Assembly: GCA_037903475.1 (NCBI GenBank)
Contig: JBAJFG010000368.1
Location: forward strand, 124,001-188,000
Source of the DNA: Ancylostoma caninum
Lineage: Eukaryota > Nematoda > Chromadorea > Rhabditida > Ancylostomatidae
Direction: 5' to 3'
DNA: 64,000 bases
The notes under the pieces were generated by a model. The model saw nothing but the letters and a program-made list of their open reading frames with translations, searched no databases and was not told the origin of the DNA. The position numbers and the translations under genes are program-made. This document shows positions 12,001-22,088 of the stretch, in pieces; the stretch's first letter is position 1, and each line of letters begins with the position of its first letter.

Positions 12001-14564
12001 AGTCTAGCACAATGGTAAAGTACAAAGTTGAGCAGAGAGGAGATGTTGTGACGGTTGGGCTTCGCATAATGTAGATTAAATCCACCTAATCTCGTGGATA
12101 TTGGTCTAAATATCCAATATTTACTCGCATTCAATCCAATTTCTCTACTAGAATACGGAAACAGAAAATTAGACAAAAACAATCTCCGACTTTGTAAACA
12201 GAAAATTAGACAAAAACAATCTCCGACTTTGTAAACTTCTTAGACCTGAAGTCTTAAGGCGGTTGTTATGCTCAGGAAGATTTGGTGGAACTGATCCACG
12301 AAAAAACCTATGGAATATTAAAAGCGTGAATGTGTGTTAGACTTTTTCAATGTTTTCTACATATCTTTTCTAAGAGTGGGATTCCACACTCTAAAAAATC
12401 TACATAATCGTAATATGTACTAGCAAAAACTTGTTTTCTCAGAATGAGCGATAAACTTATAACATTCCTGGGAACTCCACGATTACCACAGATCTTACGA
12501 GGCGATAATGGGTCTAGGAAGTGACGTACGTGTACCTAATTTATTATTATTTAGAAGGTGGAAAGTGCCGAGAAGGATTCTTCCCTAGAACGCCCTGACA
12601 CCCTCTTCAAGGAAGGCAGCCTACATTTCCTCATAATTGAATGCTCAGCCATGGCCTACTGCGATTACATGGCTGCCACTGCGTTCAACGAGGTCAAGAA
12701 CATTTCACCTACCCAGTTCTCCCCTTTTTTGCGAAACGACCAATCGAGAAGTTTTGTAGGTAGCGAAGGACTGCAAGGACAATGGAGTCATCCTTTACAT
12801 TGCCGGTGCAAACGGCGAGTGATACCTCTCGGTGGACCCCTAAGGAGGTTCCTCTTTTGCTGAAAGTGTCTCGCTTACTCAGCTGAAACAACTTTTCAGA
12901 AGCACTGCGCTCAGCTCTAGAGGCAAGTGGATTTTTCAAGAAAATTGAGAAAGAGAATGTCTTTCCAACAGTCAAGGATGCCTTGGCAATAGCGAATAGG
13001 AATGGGTGAGGGATTTTAGGATTTTTCTCTGAATCAGTGATCATTCAGCTTCCGTTTTATGAGCTGAGGGACGTTTACTGTATAGAGCTACTGTTTTTTG
13101 AAGTTGTCCTTTTATCACGATCAACGTGGTTACAGAAGCGCGCTGCGGTTGCTAGGCGAGGCCAAGAAGGAACAACGGGTGAGTAACGTCTCATCAGTGT
13201 CACACTCTCGCTACTTCTGCCATCCTGGCATAGGGCAGCTGAGATGGAGGAGAATGTACCACCTGAAATGTGCTAAGATGTGCGACGGCATCGGAGAGAT
13301 GGATTGTTTTCGCATCGAAAGCAGCGTAGCGATTTTTGGGAAACACAGTGACTTTCTCCTTTAGAATAGCGTTCTTCATCTTCCTTCCCGATACTGCCTT
13401 TATACGAACGAGTTACAAAAAGGAAAAGTCCGTTCAATCTGGTTGCGCTTCGTTTATTTCCGCCTTGTTTGCAGACTGCTCTGATACAATTCAGAAAGCA
13501 CACTTAAAGCCCTAGAACTTACAACTTGAAAACGGTTTTTGGGTTTAGATCTTTTCTGAAGAGCAAAGAGCAAGGTTGAACGCAGCGCCTACAAAAACTT
13601 TCGAAAAATATGGGTCTGAGATTAACGCCATAGGAATGGTATTGTCGGAAATGTCTTCACATTGATGATATTAGCATTCATATGTGCATTTATATGAGGC
13701 CATATTTGTTATTTCCTCAGATTTGTACTTCGTAGATCATGAACACGGAATTCTTTTTTTTTTTGATTTCCGAACATCACAGGACACATCTGCCTCTTTT
13801 TAAAGACAGCACTTACCATAAAAAAACGTCTTCGATTTTTTTCATGAGATTCTACTCTGGAGCCTACTCCAGTGCCCATAATGGAAGAAAGACTATCAAA
13901 ATGGAGGAAAGACTATCAAAAAAGGCTATGTTTGCGAGAAATACTATGTTGTATTTTGCCAATACACGTGCGTTTGTACGAGATCTATCGCCTGAGATGG
14001 GTCCGGCCACCAAGATGCGTCAAGGATCACCGTTATCCGAAAATACTGATGGGTCGGGGTTGAATATGGCAGGCGCATTTGTACAGGCGTACGAGTTTCA
14101 CTAGTAACTGCAGGATTTGGAGTGATTCCTTTTGCAGTTACAACCCAATTGATGGCTCCTTTAGAATGGGAACAAATGCGAGAAAACTTTTCGGCGTGAG
14201 TGCTGCCTTTAAGGAGATGAGTTGTCTACACCAACTGTTTTGATGTTACGACTAGTGTGAAAGTGCAGGGCATTTATCCCTGAATCTTCTTTCATAAATT
14301 AACATATGGTATCCAGTTAAAGCCGAAAGGAAATAGAGAACCTGCATGCAAATTTCCTACCCCCCCCCCCCCCACAAACTGTTCCGCAGCCTTGTGTTCG
14401 TTATCCTTATTCTGATCTATTTTGATTCCAACCGTTTTATCAATCTTCAGGCGAATCAACAGAACTCTCACGCGCCATCCATAGCCGGGACGTCATCGGC
14501 GTCCCTGCCTCCGACGCCGTCCTCGCCGATTGTTCGGCTTAGCCCGTCATTGAATAAGCAGTGA
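1..14564 (+). CDS. SLC26/SulP-family anion transporter with STAS domain, 3' part, 12 exons
   Basis: Exons as read from splice sites and frame: <1-50, 2595-2742, 4686-4799, 4854-4931, 8378-8473, 8652-8758, 9660-9816, 12555-12692, 12760-12814, 12900-13005, 13136-13178, 14451-14564. All phases agree, giving 401 visible residues and a TGA; the N-terminal half lies left of the window. SulP landmarks occur in family order: the VEIVGKIPAG loop before LPEPELP, the HVDDSQELYAIG...SILGGFFPVYPVSTALGRT segment split across exons 2-3, hydrophobic helices (LSTVFSCALLLAIILWLGP; IWIVSFASTAFIDVMEGLAI), then RSQWPKW leading into a cytoplasmic STAS domain (FRFDGPLLFTNVERW, LIIECSAMAYCDYMAA, LYIAGANEALRSALE). 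SulP proteins exchange sulfate, chloride, oxalate or bicarbonate across the plasma membrane; the substrate cannot be told here. The tail is rich in Ser/Pro/Thr. Introns range from 54 bp to 3.4 kb and carry several mobile elements. Confidence 0.93.
2793..3029. mobile_element. Short MITE with ~57-bp inverted termini
   Basis: The left end (GGTCTATTAGCTCACAG and onward) returns as its reverse complement at the right end, imperfectly over roughly 57 bp each side. Flanking TA dinucleotides at 2791-2792 and 3030-3031 would fit a Tc1/mariner-type target duplication. It has no coding capacity and lies in the SulP intron, 50 bp after the exon ending at 2742. Confidence 0.7.
3133..3200. repeat. Dispersed short repeat with hairpin head (copy 1)
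   Basis: It begins with a near-palindrome, CTAGCGCCCC-TTCG-GGACGCTAG, followed by aaagtggggtggggcagcca. The same module recurs at 32933-33000 in the same orientation. It is probably the end of a small mobile element; no boundary duplication could be fixed. Confidence 0.55.
3555..3905. repeat. Minisatellite array, ~57-60-bp monomers (59-bp family)
   Basis: About six degenerate monomers carry the recurring phrase ccat-c-atggacccgtatcctg followed by ttttcc-gtattggcca. The layout (ggacccg, tcc-ggcg, ttt, cca) resembles the array at 7240-7741, so both are placed in one family. The overlapping open frames on both strands here come from the periodicity and are not genes. Confidence 0.75.
5378..5600 (+). 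repeat. Dispersed repeat, inverted relative to 55440-55620
   Basis: A stretch with phrases such as cacgtgcacatccattcaga and gcgtctccaaat matches the reverse complement of 55440-55620 (for example ccgtgcacatcaatgcagaa and acgtctccaaac). The open frames here lack splice or domain support. It is an old interspersed repeat inside the largest SulP intron. Confidence 0.55.
6725..6738 (+). repeat. Homopolymer G14 tract
   Basis: Fourteen consecutive G lie in a SulP intron. It is one of five G/C runs of 11-14 bases in the window. Confidence 0.95.
7126..7200 (+). repeat. Hairpin head module of the 59-bp satellite family
   Basis: A 16-bp stem with one mismatch (7130-7145 pairs with 7150-7165, loop taac) is followed by a smaller self-complementary stretch, gctcgcttcgctcgc. 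The satellite starts immediately after. The module recurs inverted at 24862-24929, next to degenerate monomers, and in reduced form at 16797-16850. Confidence 0.65.
7240..7741 (+). repeat. 59-bp satellite array, ~8 copies
   Basis: The monomer reads roughly gacgccggcgcacccttatc, acaccattggacccgactcc, aggcgtttccgcacttttc, about 59 bp. Copies are similar, with a few indels. Three overlapping + frames of up to 240 codons stay open through the array because of its periodicity; none shows a domain, so they are not called as genes. Confidence 0.85.
8778..9614. mobile_element. Non-autonomous TIR element (Tc1/mariner type) inside a SulP intron
   Basis: The termini are near-perfect inverted repeats: CAGGGTGCGTCAGAATTATT at the left and its complement, aataattctgacgcaccctg, at the right, flanked by TA on both sides (8776-8777, 9615-9616). 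The element is 837 bp and takes up nearly all of the 901-bp intron between the exons ending at 8758 and starting at 9660. No transposase motif was recognised inside, so it looks deletion-derived. Confidence 0.8.
10367..10550. mobile_element. Foldback (long hairpin) element
   Basis: Two arms of about 80 bp are reverse complements with scattered mismatches: caagagtcgagatcgcggcg on the left matches the complement of cgccgcgatcctgactcttg on the right. The loop is short. A transcript would form a miRNA-precursor-like or MITE-like hairpin. It lies in the 2.7-kb SulP intron (9817-12554), where I otherwise see only the 12159 duplication. Confidence 0.65.
12159..12232. repeat. Exact 37-bp tandem duplication
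   Basis: Bases 12159-12195 are repeated without change at 12196-12232. The identity implies a recent slippage or duplication event within the intron. Confidence 0.9.
12815..12899 (+). other. GC-AG intron in the STAS region of the SulP gene
   Basis: The donor reads gcgagt after exon base 12814 and the acceptor is acttttcag before 12900. This junction gives ...IAGANEALRSALEASGFF, which matches the usual STAS spacing (AGxN then a helix). A GT donor nine bases upstream (12806, gtgcaa) is also in phase but would delete three residues from this conserved loop. Confidence 0.7.
14360..14373 (+). repeat. Homopolymer C14 tract
   Basis: Fourteen consecutive C lie 77 bp upstream of the last SulP exon. 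The equivalent place in copy B (about 41851) has no run, so the tract expanded or was lost after duplication. Confidence 0.95.
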
Positions 14565-14670
14565 AATTGTACTGGCACTTCGTGTAACAGCGAGCTGCAT
14601 ATTCTTGTATAATTGTGTGTATTTACTCTGCATCAGAGTATGCACTATTTGTATGAAAATATTTATGGAA

Positions 14671-14676
14671 AATAAA
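14671..14676 (+). promoter_or_regulatory. Poly(A) signal of the SulP gene
   Basis: AATAAA lies 107 bp after the SulP stop codon. The duplicated copy near 42170 also keeps aataaa. Confidence 0.65.
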
Positions 14677-14999
14677 ATGTACCCCACATTAGGAATACAT
14701 CACTCATTATGCGAGATCATTCAACGGTTTTCAACCGGTATAAGAAGATATGATTAAAATACTCAGAAATTCTGAGGGTTTTAAAATGTGGTTTTAATAC
14801 ACGAGGGACGATTCGAATGAAGTCTTAAACTCCAGTACGAGAGTGATACCAGATGCTTCCCCGGCGACCGACTGGGTGAAGTCATTTATGATTGGTAGTT
14901 TTGACCGGCACAGAACGGTAAGAGAACTATGTATGGTGTAAACAAGCTAGAGGTACCAATCTGAAACTGAAGCACAGAAAGAGATTTTAGCAGGGATAT

Positions 15000-15116
15000 T
15001 CACGTCGTGCATTCGTTCAGGGTCTGGATAATTTCGACGATTTGATCTCGTCTTTCTGGCTCATCTTGCTCCTCTTTCAATGCTTCTATTATTGTTTCTT
15101 CTGGAACGGCCATGAA
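15000..15116 (-). pseudogene. Relic or alternative copy of the secreted-protein gene's last exon
   Basis: After an acceptor (cactcgcag), 38 codons starting FMAVPEETIIEALKEEQDEP stay open to a TGA. They align without gaps to the working exon at 42537-42671 (YIVVPEEAVIEALEEEQDEQ...), with about 15 substitutions. No exon-5 copy is seen beside it, so it has no nearby donor. It is most simply a duplication leftover. Use as a distal alternative last exon, spliced over 27 kb, is possible but unsupported. Confidence 0.7.
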
Positions 15117-16081
15117 CTGCGAGTGTTGCGGATTTCGAGGACTCCATTCTATTACCTGATATCAATCACTGTGGCTGGGAATAACGGGAACTGCTACTAC
15201 ACGTACTGGTTCCCTAGTCTCATCGACATATGTAAATCATTCCAACCAATGCGACGCTAGTGATATTCTTGTTTCAGGTTACAGTTTCAGGATGAGAGTT
15301 TCTTGAAAACTTGCGATCGTCGAGTCGTTTACGAAGCATCCTGGAACGAATGAGCGATTGATGTGGCAGCGTGTATGACTTCCTTTAGTGAAAGTGTGGA
15401 TTTAGGCCTCGTTCTTCTTGTGTCTGGTTACATTGTAGAGAAGAGGCATCTGGAATGTGAAGCATTGTGTAATCGTGCAACATATTATTGAATGGACGGA
15501 ACTCAAAACTCATACTCTCCCCTGCAGTTTCCACGAATGCTGTACAGCAGTCCTCTTTCAATTCGCACCAGGGATTGCTCCATCATTTAGTTTGTGCATA
15601 CCACCTGCGAGTAGTGCAAATTGGCTATTCTTCACTGCACATAGAAATTGAGAACAGTGACACTTCTTACTACTAACATTCGCTTGTAAACCTACCATTG
15701 TTATAATACTTCCTGCAAGCAGTAGATGTGCATGTGTGATAGGTGCAAGAACGTGCCTCCGTCCGTCCCCTGCACGCGCACTGTCATATCAAAAGAACGT
15801 ATTAAAGACGATGGAAGCTCGATGAGAAAGGCGAGTTGTGGAGCAGTGATAAGTGTCTCATTCTTCAGAGTGTATAGTCCTAGGTTCGGGTCATAGTGCG
15901 TGTGGTATTTTTGTGTTTTCTCGTTCACTGTTATGTCTCTCTTAAAATAATTTCTAATATTGGTACATTACCTTCTTGAATTACAACCGGGAGCTCCAGA
16001 ATTTTAAGAGCATTGTTAGACGATATTGATTATAGATTGATTTGCCTATTTACTGACCTTTACCTTTATTTACATTTGCAT

Positions 16082-16207
16082 TGTTGTGTCCCGCCTGCAT
16101 CCGGGAACACAATCTTTCTCTGTCTCCCTGGTTCTCTGCTTTTGTGCTAGCACTCCTGCACTAATAAACAACTACGAATACCACTCTATTAATAGAACCT
16201 GAATACA
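16082..16207 (+). mobile_element. Possible solo LTR
   Basis: The segment starts TGTTGTGTCCCGCC and ends ...ATACA, has an internal AATAAA-like signal (actaataaacaac) and is followed by gtggaggcgggg, which could be a primer-binding site. No second LTR or target duplication was found, so the call is tentative. Confidence 0.25.
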
Positions 16208-16796
16208 GTGGAGGCGGGGAAACCGAAACTGTGAGGCTGGCTCCTAAGTGAACGCACGTAGTACCCTAAATGATGTCCTTGCATACGCCTTTATTTGCCG
16301 CCGTCGCCTTAACATGCGATCAATTCCATGCGAGATCTTCACGCCTTCCAATGACCGCTATGCTCATCACCTTGCCTCGACATGATCTATTATTCTATCG
16401 CACTCGGGTTTCTTCCCTTCTATGTGATATCATTCAATTGCACAATCGCAGAATATCCAAGGAAAAATGCGATTGGCTATATCCTCTGTCAATTTGAGAG
16501 ATTTCTGAAGATATCGTGTTTCGCATCACTTTTCACACCCCCAAGCTGTTCAACGCCTGTTACACCTATCACCGATATGGTGCAGCAGAAACAGTGAAGA
16601 GATTTATACGATCTAAGGCATGGGTTGGACAACCGTCCAAGGCACATTTTTGTAAAGCACACTATTGAGTGGGAAACCCTCCAAAACATGAAAAGTGCAA
16701 CAATATTGACGCATCATTATAGTTTCACTCATTTCAGCATGTTATTCTTTGCAATTACAAGGCCTATGTGCCCTCAACGTGAGATTTAATATCATC

Positions 16797-16850
16797 AGCC
16801 TGAAAGTCCGCCTTTCAGGCTTGCTCGAGTGATAGCTTTGCTCGCACGAT
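16797..16850 (+). repeat. Reduced hairpin module, 59-bp satellite family head
   Basis: A perfect 10-bp stem (agcctgaaag / ctttcaggct) with a 5-base loop is followed by ttgctcgagtgatagctttg and ctcgcacg, resembling the tail of the module at 7130-7190. No satellite follows. Confidence 0.45.
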
Positions 16851-17463
16851 TTTCTTATTTCCATTGGAAGATATTCATGAGGCCATCAAGAACGTAAATG
16901 CTAGATTAATTACTGCGCTTCAGTTCTGCTGCTCCCACGTTATAGCATCGCTTTTTACAGGAAGCCGTGATCCCTCCCTCCTATTTCTTGGACCATATCT
17001 ATCCCGTACCGCTACATAGCGTTAACGCCAATGTCCTACGTAAGCCTTGTAATTTTTCTTCATCTTGTCAAATCCTAGTGTAGCTGAAGCATCAAATTCT
17101 TGAACCACGTTTATACCCGCCTCAAGCTGCCCTCACTCTTGCTACATGACCATTCCGTGTACATCGTGCGGCTCTCGAGTAGATTCCCCTCCCCTCACTA
17201 TTAAGTTAACTTCATCCCACAATGTCTTCCTGAACAGTGGAGTTGTTTTCGCTTTTTGGCTGCAATGGGACTTAATTCATGATATCCTTAGAATTCATGA
17301 TATATCTGATATCTCTAACCTTGTACGTCGGCTTCTCTCACATATTTCACCCTATCCATAAGACCCAACTTCGTGAATCACTACCGCCCTTCACACCTGC
17401 TTTTGAGCTCAATTCGTAGCATTTCTTCTTGTTAGTATTGTGGACAATCAAAGAGATCACTAC

Positions 17464-18409
17464 CAGGGGTGTGCGGAATTTTCCGTTTTACGCTTTCCGT
17501 TTTCCGCTCATCTTTGGCCTTCCGTTTTACGTTTTACGGGTTTTTCGCGCGGAAAACGGCAATTCCCGGAAATCATCGTTCTTCGAAATATTCCATACAA
17601 GTGCCCTGCTCTCCTCAAAGTTCTCAAAAAAAAACCAAGGTTCCACAAAAATCTGGGGTGAACTGATACAAAATTCCCATGAAACTGTGACGTGCCTGGT
17701 AGGAGCATCAAGCTGCGAAGCAACGCATAATGTAGGCTTTCTTTCAACTTGACAAATGCATACGGCTTCATCGTAATTGTCACTGTTTTACCCAGACGAT
17801 GATCCTCAGCTCCACACTGGCGCCGTTGGCGCCTGATGTTTTGCGCTGTGTTTGGGCTGAATGTGTTTCACTTTCCTTACACGCTCTTCTTCTCGTCCTT
17901 CATCCTTCGCTAACTTGCTCCAACGGGATCCTTTGTGAATAACGTGATCCTTCTCAGATTCCAAACGTACTAGCCACCATAGTTACCTTTTGTCCGAATT
18001 TACGTAGGTCTGCTCCAAAGTAAAGCAAAGAAGTTGCACTTTTCACATTTTACAGATTCTCGTCTACTTAAACATTCAGTAAAAAAAAGATTATTATTGA
18101 TAATATAACTCCGATAATCTCAATAACTAGGTGAAGGATAAATAGTCCTCGATCTGCCTTATTCTATGCGTCAGAAGTACATACCATCAGTGGACTTGAA
18201 GTTGCTTAATTAATTGAAAGAATCACCACTCATGCTCATCAAGAAGGTACCTAGAAAATTCAATGTTAAAGAGGACTTTTGGTCTTAAACCTATGCTTAG
18301 GCATAGTTTTCCGTTTTACGCTTTCCGTTTTCCGCCCATTTTTGGCCTTCTGTCTTCCGTTTTACGTTTTACGTTTTTTTTTTTTAAATTTTACTTCCTT
18401 ACACCCCTG
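17464..18409. mobile_element. hAT-type non-autonomous element with 8-bp target duplication
   Basis: The ends are short inverted repeats (CAGGGGTGTGCGGAA at the left, TTCCTTACACCCCTG at the right) flanked by identical 8-bp direct repeats, ATCACTAC, at 17456-17463 and 18410-18417. An 8-bp duplication with CAGGGGTG ends is the hAT signature. Just inside each end is a ~70-bp pyrimidine-rich block (tttccgttttacgctttccg and onward) in direct orientation. The 946-bp element shows no transposase, so it must be mobilised in trans if active. Confidence 0.85.
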
Positions 18410-18763
18410 ATCACTACTCCTCAGTCCACCACTCCGGTTCTGCCACGTCAAGACATGGTTACTCTCTTCTCATTGATATCTTCCACTGTTGAGCAGGTGA
18501 ATACGTGTTTAGTTTCGTTTCAAGAATATTCCCTCTCACTTCTCCATCGTCCTTTGCGAGAGTTGCGTACGGACGGAGTCACGAAGTGTAAATTATGTAG
18601 TTAGTAGATATTAGGCCATCACAATGTCTTAACGCCTTCAAGAGGCCTTAACTGTATCGAAGGTGCATCTGAGGATTGGTCTCTGACTTAAAACTTCATT
18701 ACTTTATTAACGATTGGTACAAAAATCCTATAACAATCTTTAAACCCGAGAAAAAAGAGCTAA

Positions 18764-19636
18764 CCCAGACAAACCCTCGGGAATTCCGCGGAGCTTGCCG
18801 ATTTCCACAACCTCCGCGGAGCCTGATTTATAATCGGAGCCCGATTTTTGGAAGTTCCGCGAGAATATGACGTCACTCCTCAATTTTTTGAGGAGTGACG
18901 TCATATTCCCTGGAAGTTCTGCTAAAGTTTCGAATAGGACGCAGAGAAAAAAGTAGCTTCGGAACTAACGAGGAGCTTCGAGGCAGACAGAATGATCCAA
19001 GAAGCTATCAAATGGCATATTTTTATCCCATTTTTATAGTGGCATGTTCTTGCTTGACTTCACTAGCCATATAAGAAGCCGTGGTAGAATACAGAATTTT
19101 TCTGCCATTTTTTCTTCGAAATTTACTAAGGAATGCCCCAATAATGGCATCCTTAAGGTCGAATTCCGGGTAAAGCTCGTGTCAGATAAATGTACCCCTG
19201 GGATTATTCCCATAAATACGAGAATTTGATAGACTTTTACCTAAGAGGAATTTTTCCATGTTATCACTGATTTTGAAACCTGACGCAGATATGCAGCACA
19301 GTCAGAGGGCAGACCTGCTTGAAGCTCATCTTCAGAAAACGAAGCCATTAGTGGTGTAACTAGAGCTAGGCGGTGGATTTGAATTTGTTGGTGTTTATGA
19401 ATTATGAACCTACATTTTTGATAGCGTGCAGATGTTCGTTCCTCCATGTTTTTCGATTCTACCTTATTACTGGAGTTAAGGTGGACTCCATAACGCTCGA
19501 ATTACTCTCCTCTTGTACGATTTCGGAAGTTCCGCGGAGCTTGTTCGGAACTTCCGCGGAGCCAGGTCGGACTTCCGCCCGGTCACCCGCGGAACTTACG
19601 AAAAGGTTCTGCGGAATTTGCGAAAATTTGCCTGGG
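18764..19636. mobile_element. TIR element with ttccgcggag subterminal repeats
   Basis: The left end CCCAGACAAACCCTCGGGAA and the complement of the right end, CCCAGGCAAATTTTCGCAAA, match over the outer 10 and inner bases. Both ends carry several copies of ttccgcggag. No matching flanking duplication was seen. It encloses the perfect hairpin at 18863-18908 and codes for nothing recognisable. Confidence 0.6.
18863..18908. repeat. Perfect 21-bp inverted repeat with 4-base loop
   Basis: Bases 18863-18883 are the exact complement of 18888-18908 around tttt. Each arm contains the palindrome TGACGTCA, which is the consensus CRE/ATF site. Confidence 0.9.
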
Positions 19637-19964
19637 AATCTGAACCGATTCCGGGTGGTTGGCTATTCCTTCATGCATGATCGTTCGCCATTTTAGATTA
19701 GGAAGCAGGCATTGGTTTAAGTATCTTCCTCATAAATGTTGCTTCCTGATTTTTCAATTGCACATGCGGATATTACTTCCTGCGGATATTACTCACATAA
19801 TGAGCCTAAACATCAGGGGTGAGGTATCACCAATATTCAAGCACTGCTTCCCGTAGCTCTTCTGTATTATGAAAATTCTTTCTGCTGAAAATCTTCTTGA
19901 ATATAATTCTAGAGTAGGAGCTAGTATGGAGCAACTGAGCTTACCGAATAAATTTTTCATATTG

Positions 19965-20060
19965 CCCCATATTGCCCCATATCAGCTCTATAGCGTTCAG
20001 ACCTGGTGCCTCGGAAGGCCTCTCAAGAACGTCCACACCTAATGACTCCATGTTCTTGGA
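19965..20060 (-). pseudogene. Tc1-like transposase fragment
   Basis: The reverse frame reads SLGVDVLERPSEAPGLNAIE then LIWGNM, which matches the region around the third catalytic residue of Tc1-family transposases (W-P-S-x-S-P-D-L-N-P-I-E-x-L-W). The catalytic Asp of the SPDLNP motif is Gly here (APGLNA). No other transposase part adjoins. Confidence 0.65.
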
Positions 20061-20282
20061 TGGTGTACCAAGGATGAGCGAATTATCCGTTCATCCGTTT
20101 TGCCGTTCGTTATCCGTAGGTTTTGGCCTATCTGTTATCATCCGGGCCGTTAGCGCCATATAACGGTGCGGACAAGGCCGAAAATAGTGGTTTCATTTCG
20201 CACGTTCATAATAGAGGAGAGCTTTCGTTCGGAGGAGGATCTAGCGGGTTTTACTTATCAGTGATTTACAGATGGGCTCGGC

Positions 20283-22076
20283 AACGGATGCTAATTGCCT
20301 CATGCCGCCTCATGCCGCCTCACGCAACGCCGGCCCTCAGGTAAAAGTGATGTTATTTGGCTGGAAAAAGAATAATTCTCCAAGATTTTTCTGTACAAGG
20401 ACTAGATTCACTCCCAGTGTCACAATGAAGCAAAAATTTGTTTTCATGCTCTCACTTCGATTTTTATCAAAATTTCAAATGTTGCGAGTTCGTGGCGATA
20501 CATGCTTCTCTTGCGTGACCTCTTGATAGAGTTTGATTCAGATTTGTAGAGCACACCTTGTGTTGTACCAAAATTTCGCGGAAATACCGATTGCTACATC
20601 ACACATCCATCAGTATGCAACGGCAAAGTAGTGATGGTAAGAAATTTTAGCACGAAGTAGACCTTATTTAGTATAGGTTCTTTTTCTAAGTTATCAATAT
20701 CAGTTCTGACACTATTCTCTATCTCTACAGTTGGGTTAGAAGCCAACAGCACTAGAAAGACTGTTTTCCGTAAAGTTTTATTTTTCACAACTAAGAATTC
20801 AAAGGCAAGGCTTGGTGACTTGGCTGCGCCTCAAGGCTGTCAATAACCATTCCTTCTCGCATGATCGGAACATTCCTTCTGCTCCTTCCTTTATCATCTA
20901 ATCTTCACCCATTTTTTGCTTCGAAATAGCAGTGGACCATTTAAAAGGTGGAAAATAAATTCACAAGTGCCAGAGTGGTTATGTTACCATAAAATGAAAA
21001 CAAAACTTCTGAATGGGTTGAATGAAAGTAGTCCTGTGAAATAAAGTGCGGCAAATGCTGCTCAAACATGAAATAGAAGAAGGAAATGACGCTATAATAC
21101 CTACTTTGGTCGTCCACTGACCTCACAGTCCTTATAGCAAGATTTTGATGTGATAAATAGCGCCGACGGTTAGATCATTGTTTACCCTTTAGTATTGACC
21201 TCTTAATTCTCAGTTTTTGGAGGTGTGATAACGGGATTTCTTTTGGCAACGTGTCCTATTACCTTAGAGGAAGAACTCATGAAACGTTCACCCGATAAAA
21301 GGAGGAAAAAGATTGATTAAATTTAGAGTAATATTCTGAGAAATGAAGTGCAATTTCCTTTATTATTCGACGTCCCATAAGAAAAATTTTCAGACCATTC
21401 ATACTTGCATTACCTAGCTTCTGATTTTATCACTGCTCACTCCGAAAAGTGTTTCCCACCCAGTATTCAGGTGAGATTAGGAATATTCCGATCATGCGAG
21501 AAGGAATGGTTATTGACAGCCTTGAGGCGCAGCCAAGTCACCAAGCCTTGCCTTTGAATTTTTAGTTGTGAAAAATAAAACTTTACGGAAAACAGTCTTT
21601 CTAGTGCTGTTGGCTTCTTACCCAACTGTAGAGATAGAGAATAGTGTCAGAACTGATATTGATAACTTAGAAAAAGAACCTACACTAAATAAGGTCTACT
21701 TCGTGCTAAAATTTCTTACCACCACTACTTTGCGTTGCATACTGATTGATGTGTGAGGTAGCAATCGGTATTTCCGCGAAATTTTGGTACAACACAAGAT
21801 GTGCTCCACAAATCTGAATCAACCTCTATCAAGAGGTCACGCAAGAGAAGCATGTATCGCCACGAACTCACAACATTTGAAATTTTAATAAAAATCGAAG
21901 TGAGAGCATGAAAACAAATTTTTGCTTCATTGTGACACTGGGAGTGAATCTAGTCCTTGTACAGAAAAATCTTGGCGAATTATTCTTTTTCCAGCCAAAT
22001 AACATCACTTTCACCTGAGGACCGGCATTGCGTGAGACGGCGTGAGGCGGCGTGAGGCAATTAGCACTCGGCAAGC
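20283..22076. mobile_element. Large foldback element, arms ~595 bp
   Basis: The left arm (20283-20875) and right arm (21478-22076) are reverse complements at high identity, including two mirrored reading frames (LLASNPTVEIENSV / LLASYPTVEIENSV). A unique spacer of about 600 bp separates them. The outer ends have short cgcctcatgccgcc repeats. I recognise no transposase. The mirrored frames lack known domains and come with the duplication. Confidence 0.8.
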
Positions 22077-22088
22077 GACCCCACCGTA

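Larger units (their letters stand above)
13095..15125. repeat. Segmental duplication, copy A (tail-to-tail gene ends)
   Basis: Homology to 38358-42690 covers the penultimate SulP exon, its following intron (phrases such as gagtaacgtctcatcagtg and catcggagagatgga), the last SulP exon, the 3' flank and a copy of the last exon of the secreted-protein gene. Copy A carries the SulP exons with intact splice sites and stop codon. Confidence 0.85.
15130..17455. other. Region without recognised gene
   Basis: Short open frames lack splice pairing or family motifs. The only structure noted is an LTR-like 126-bp segment at 16082-16207 and a reduced hairpin module at 16797-16850. Confidence 0.5.
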
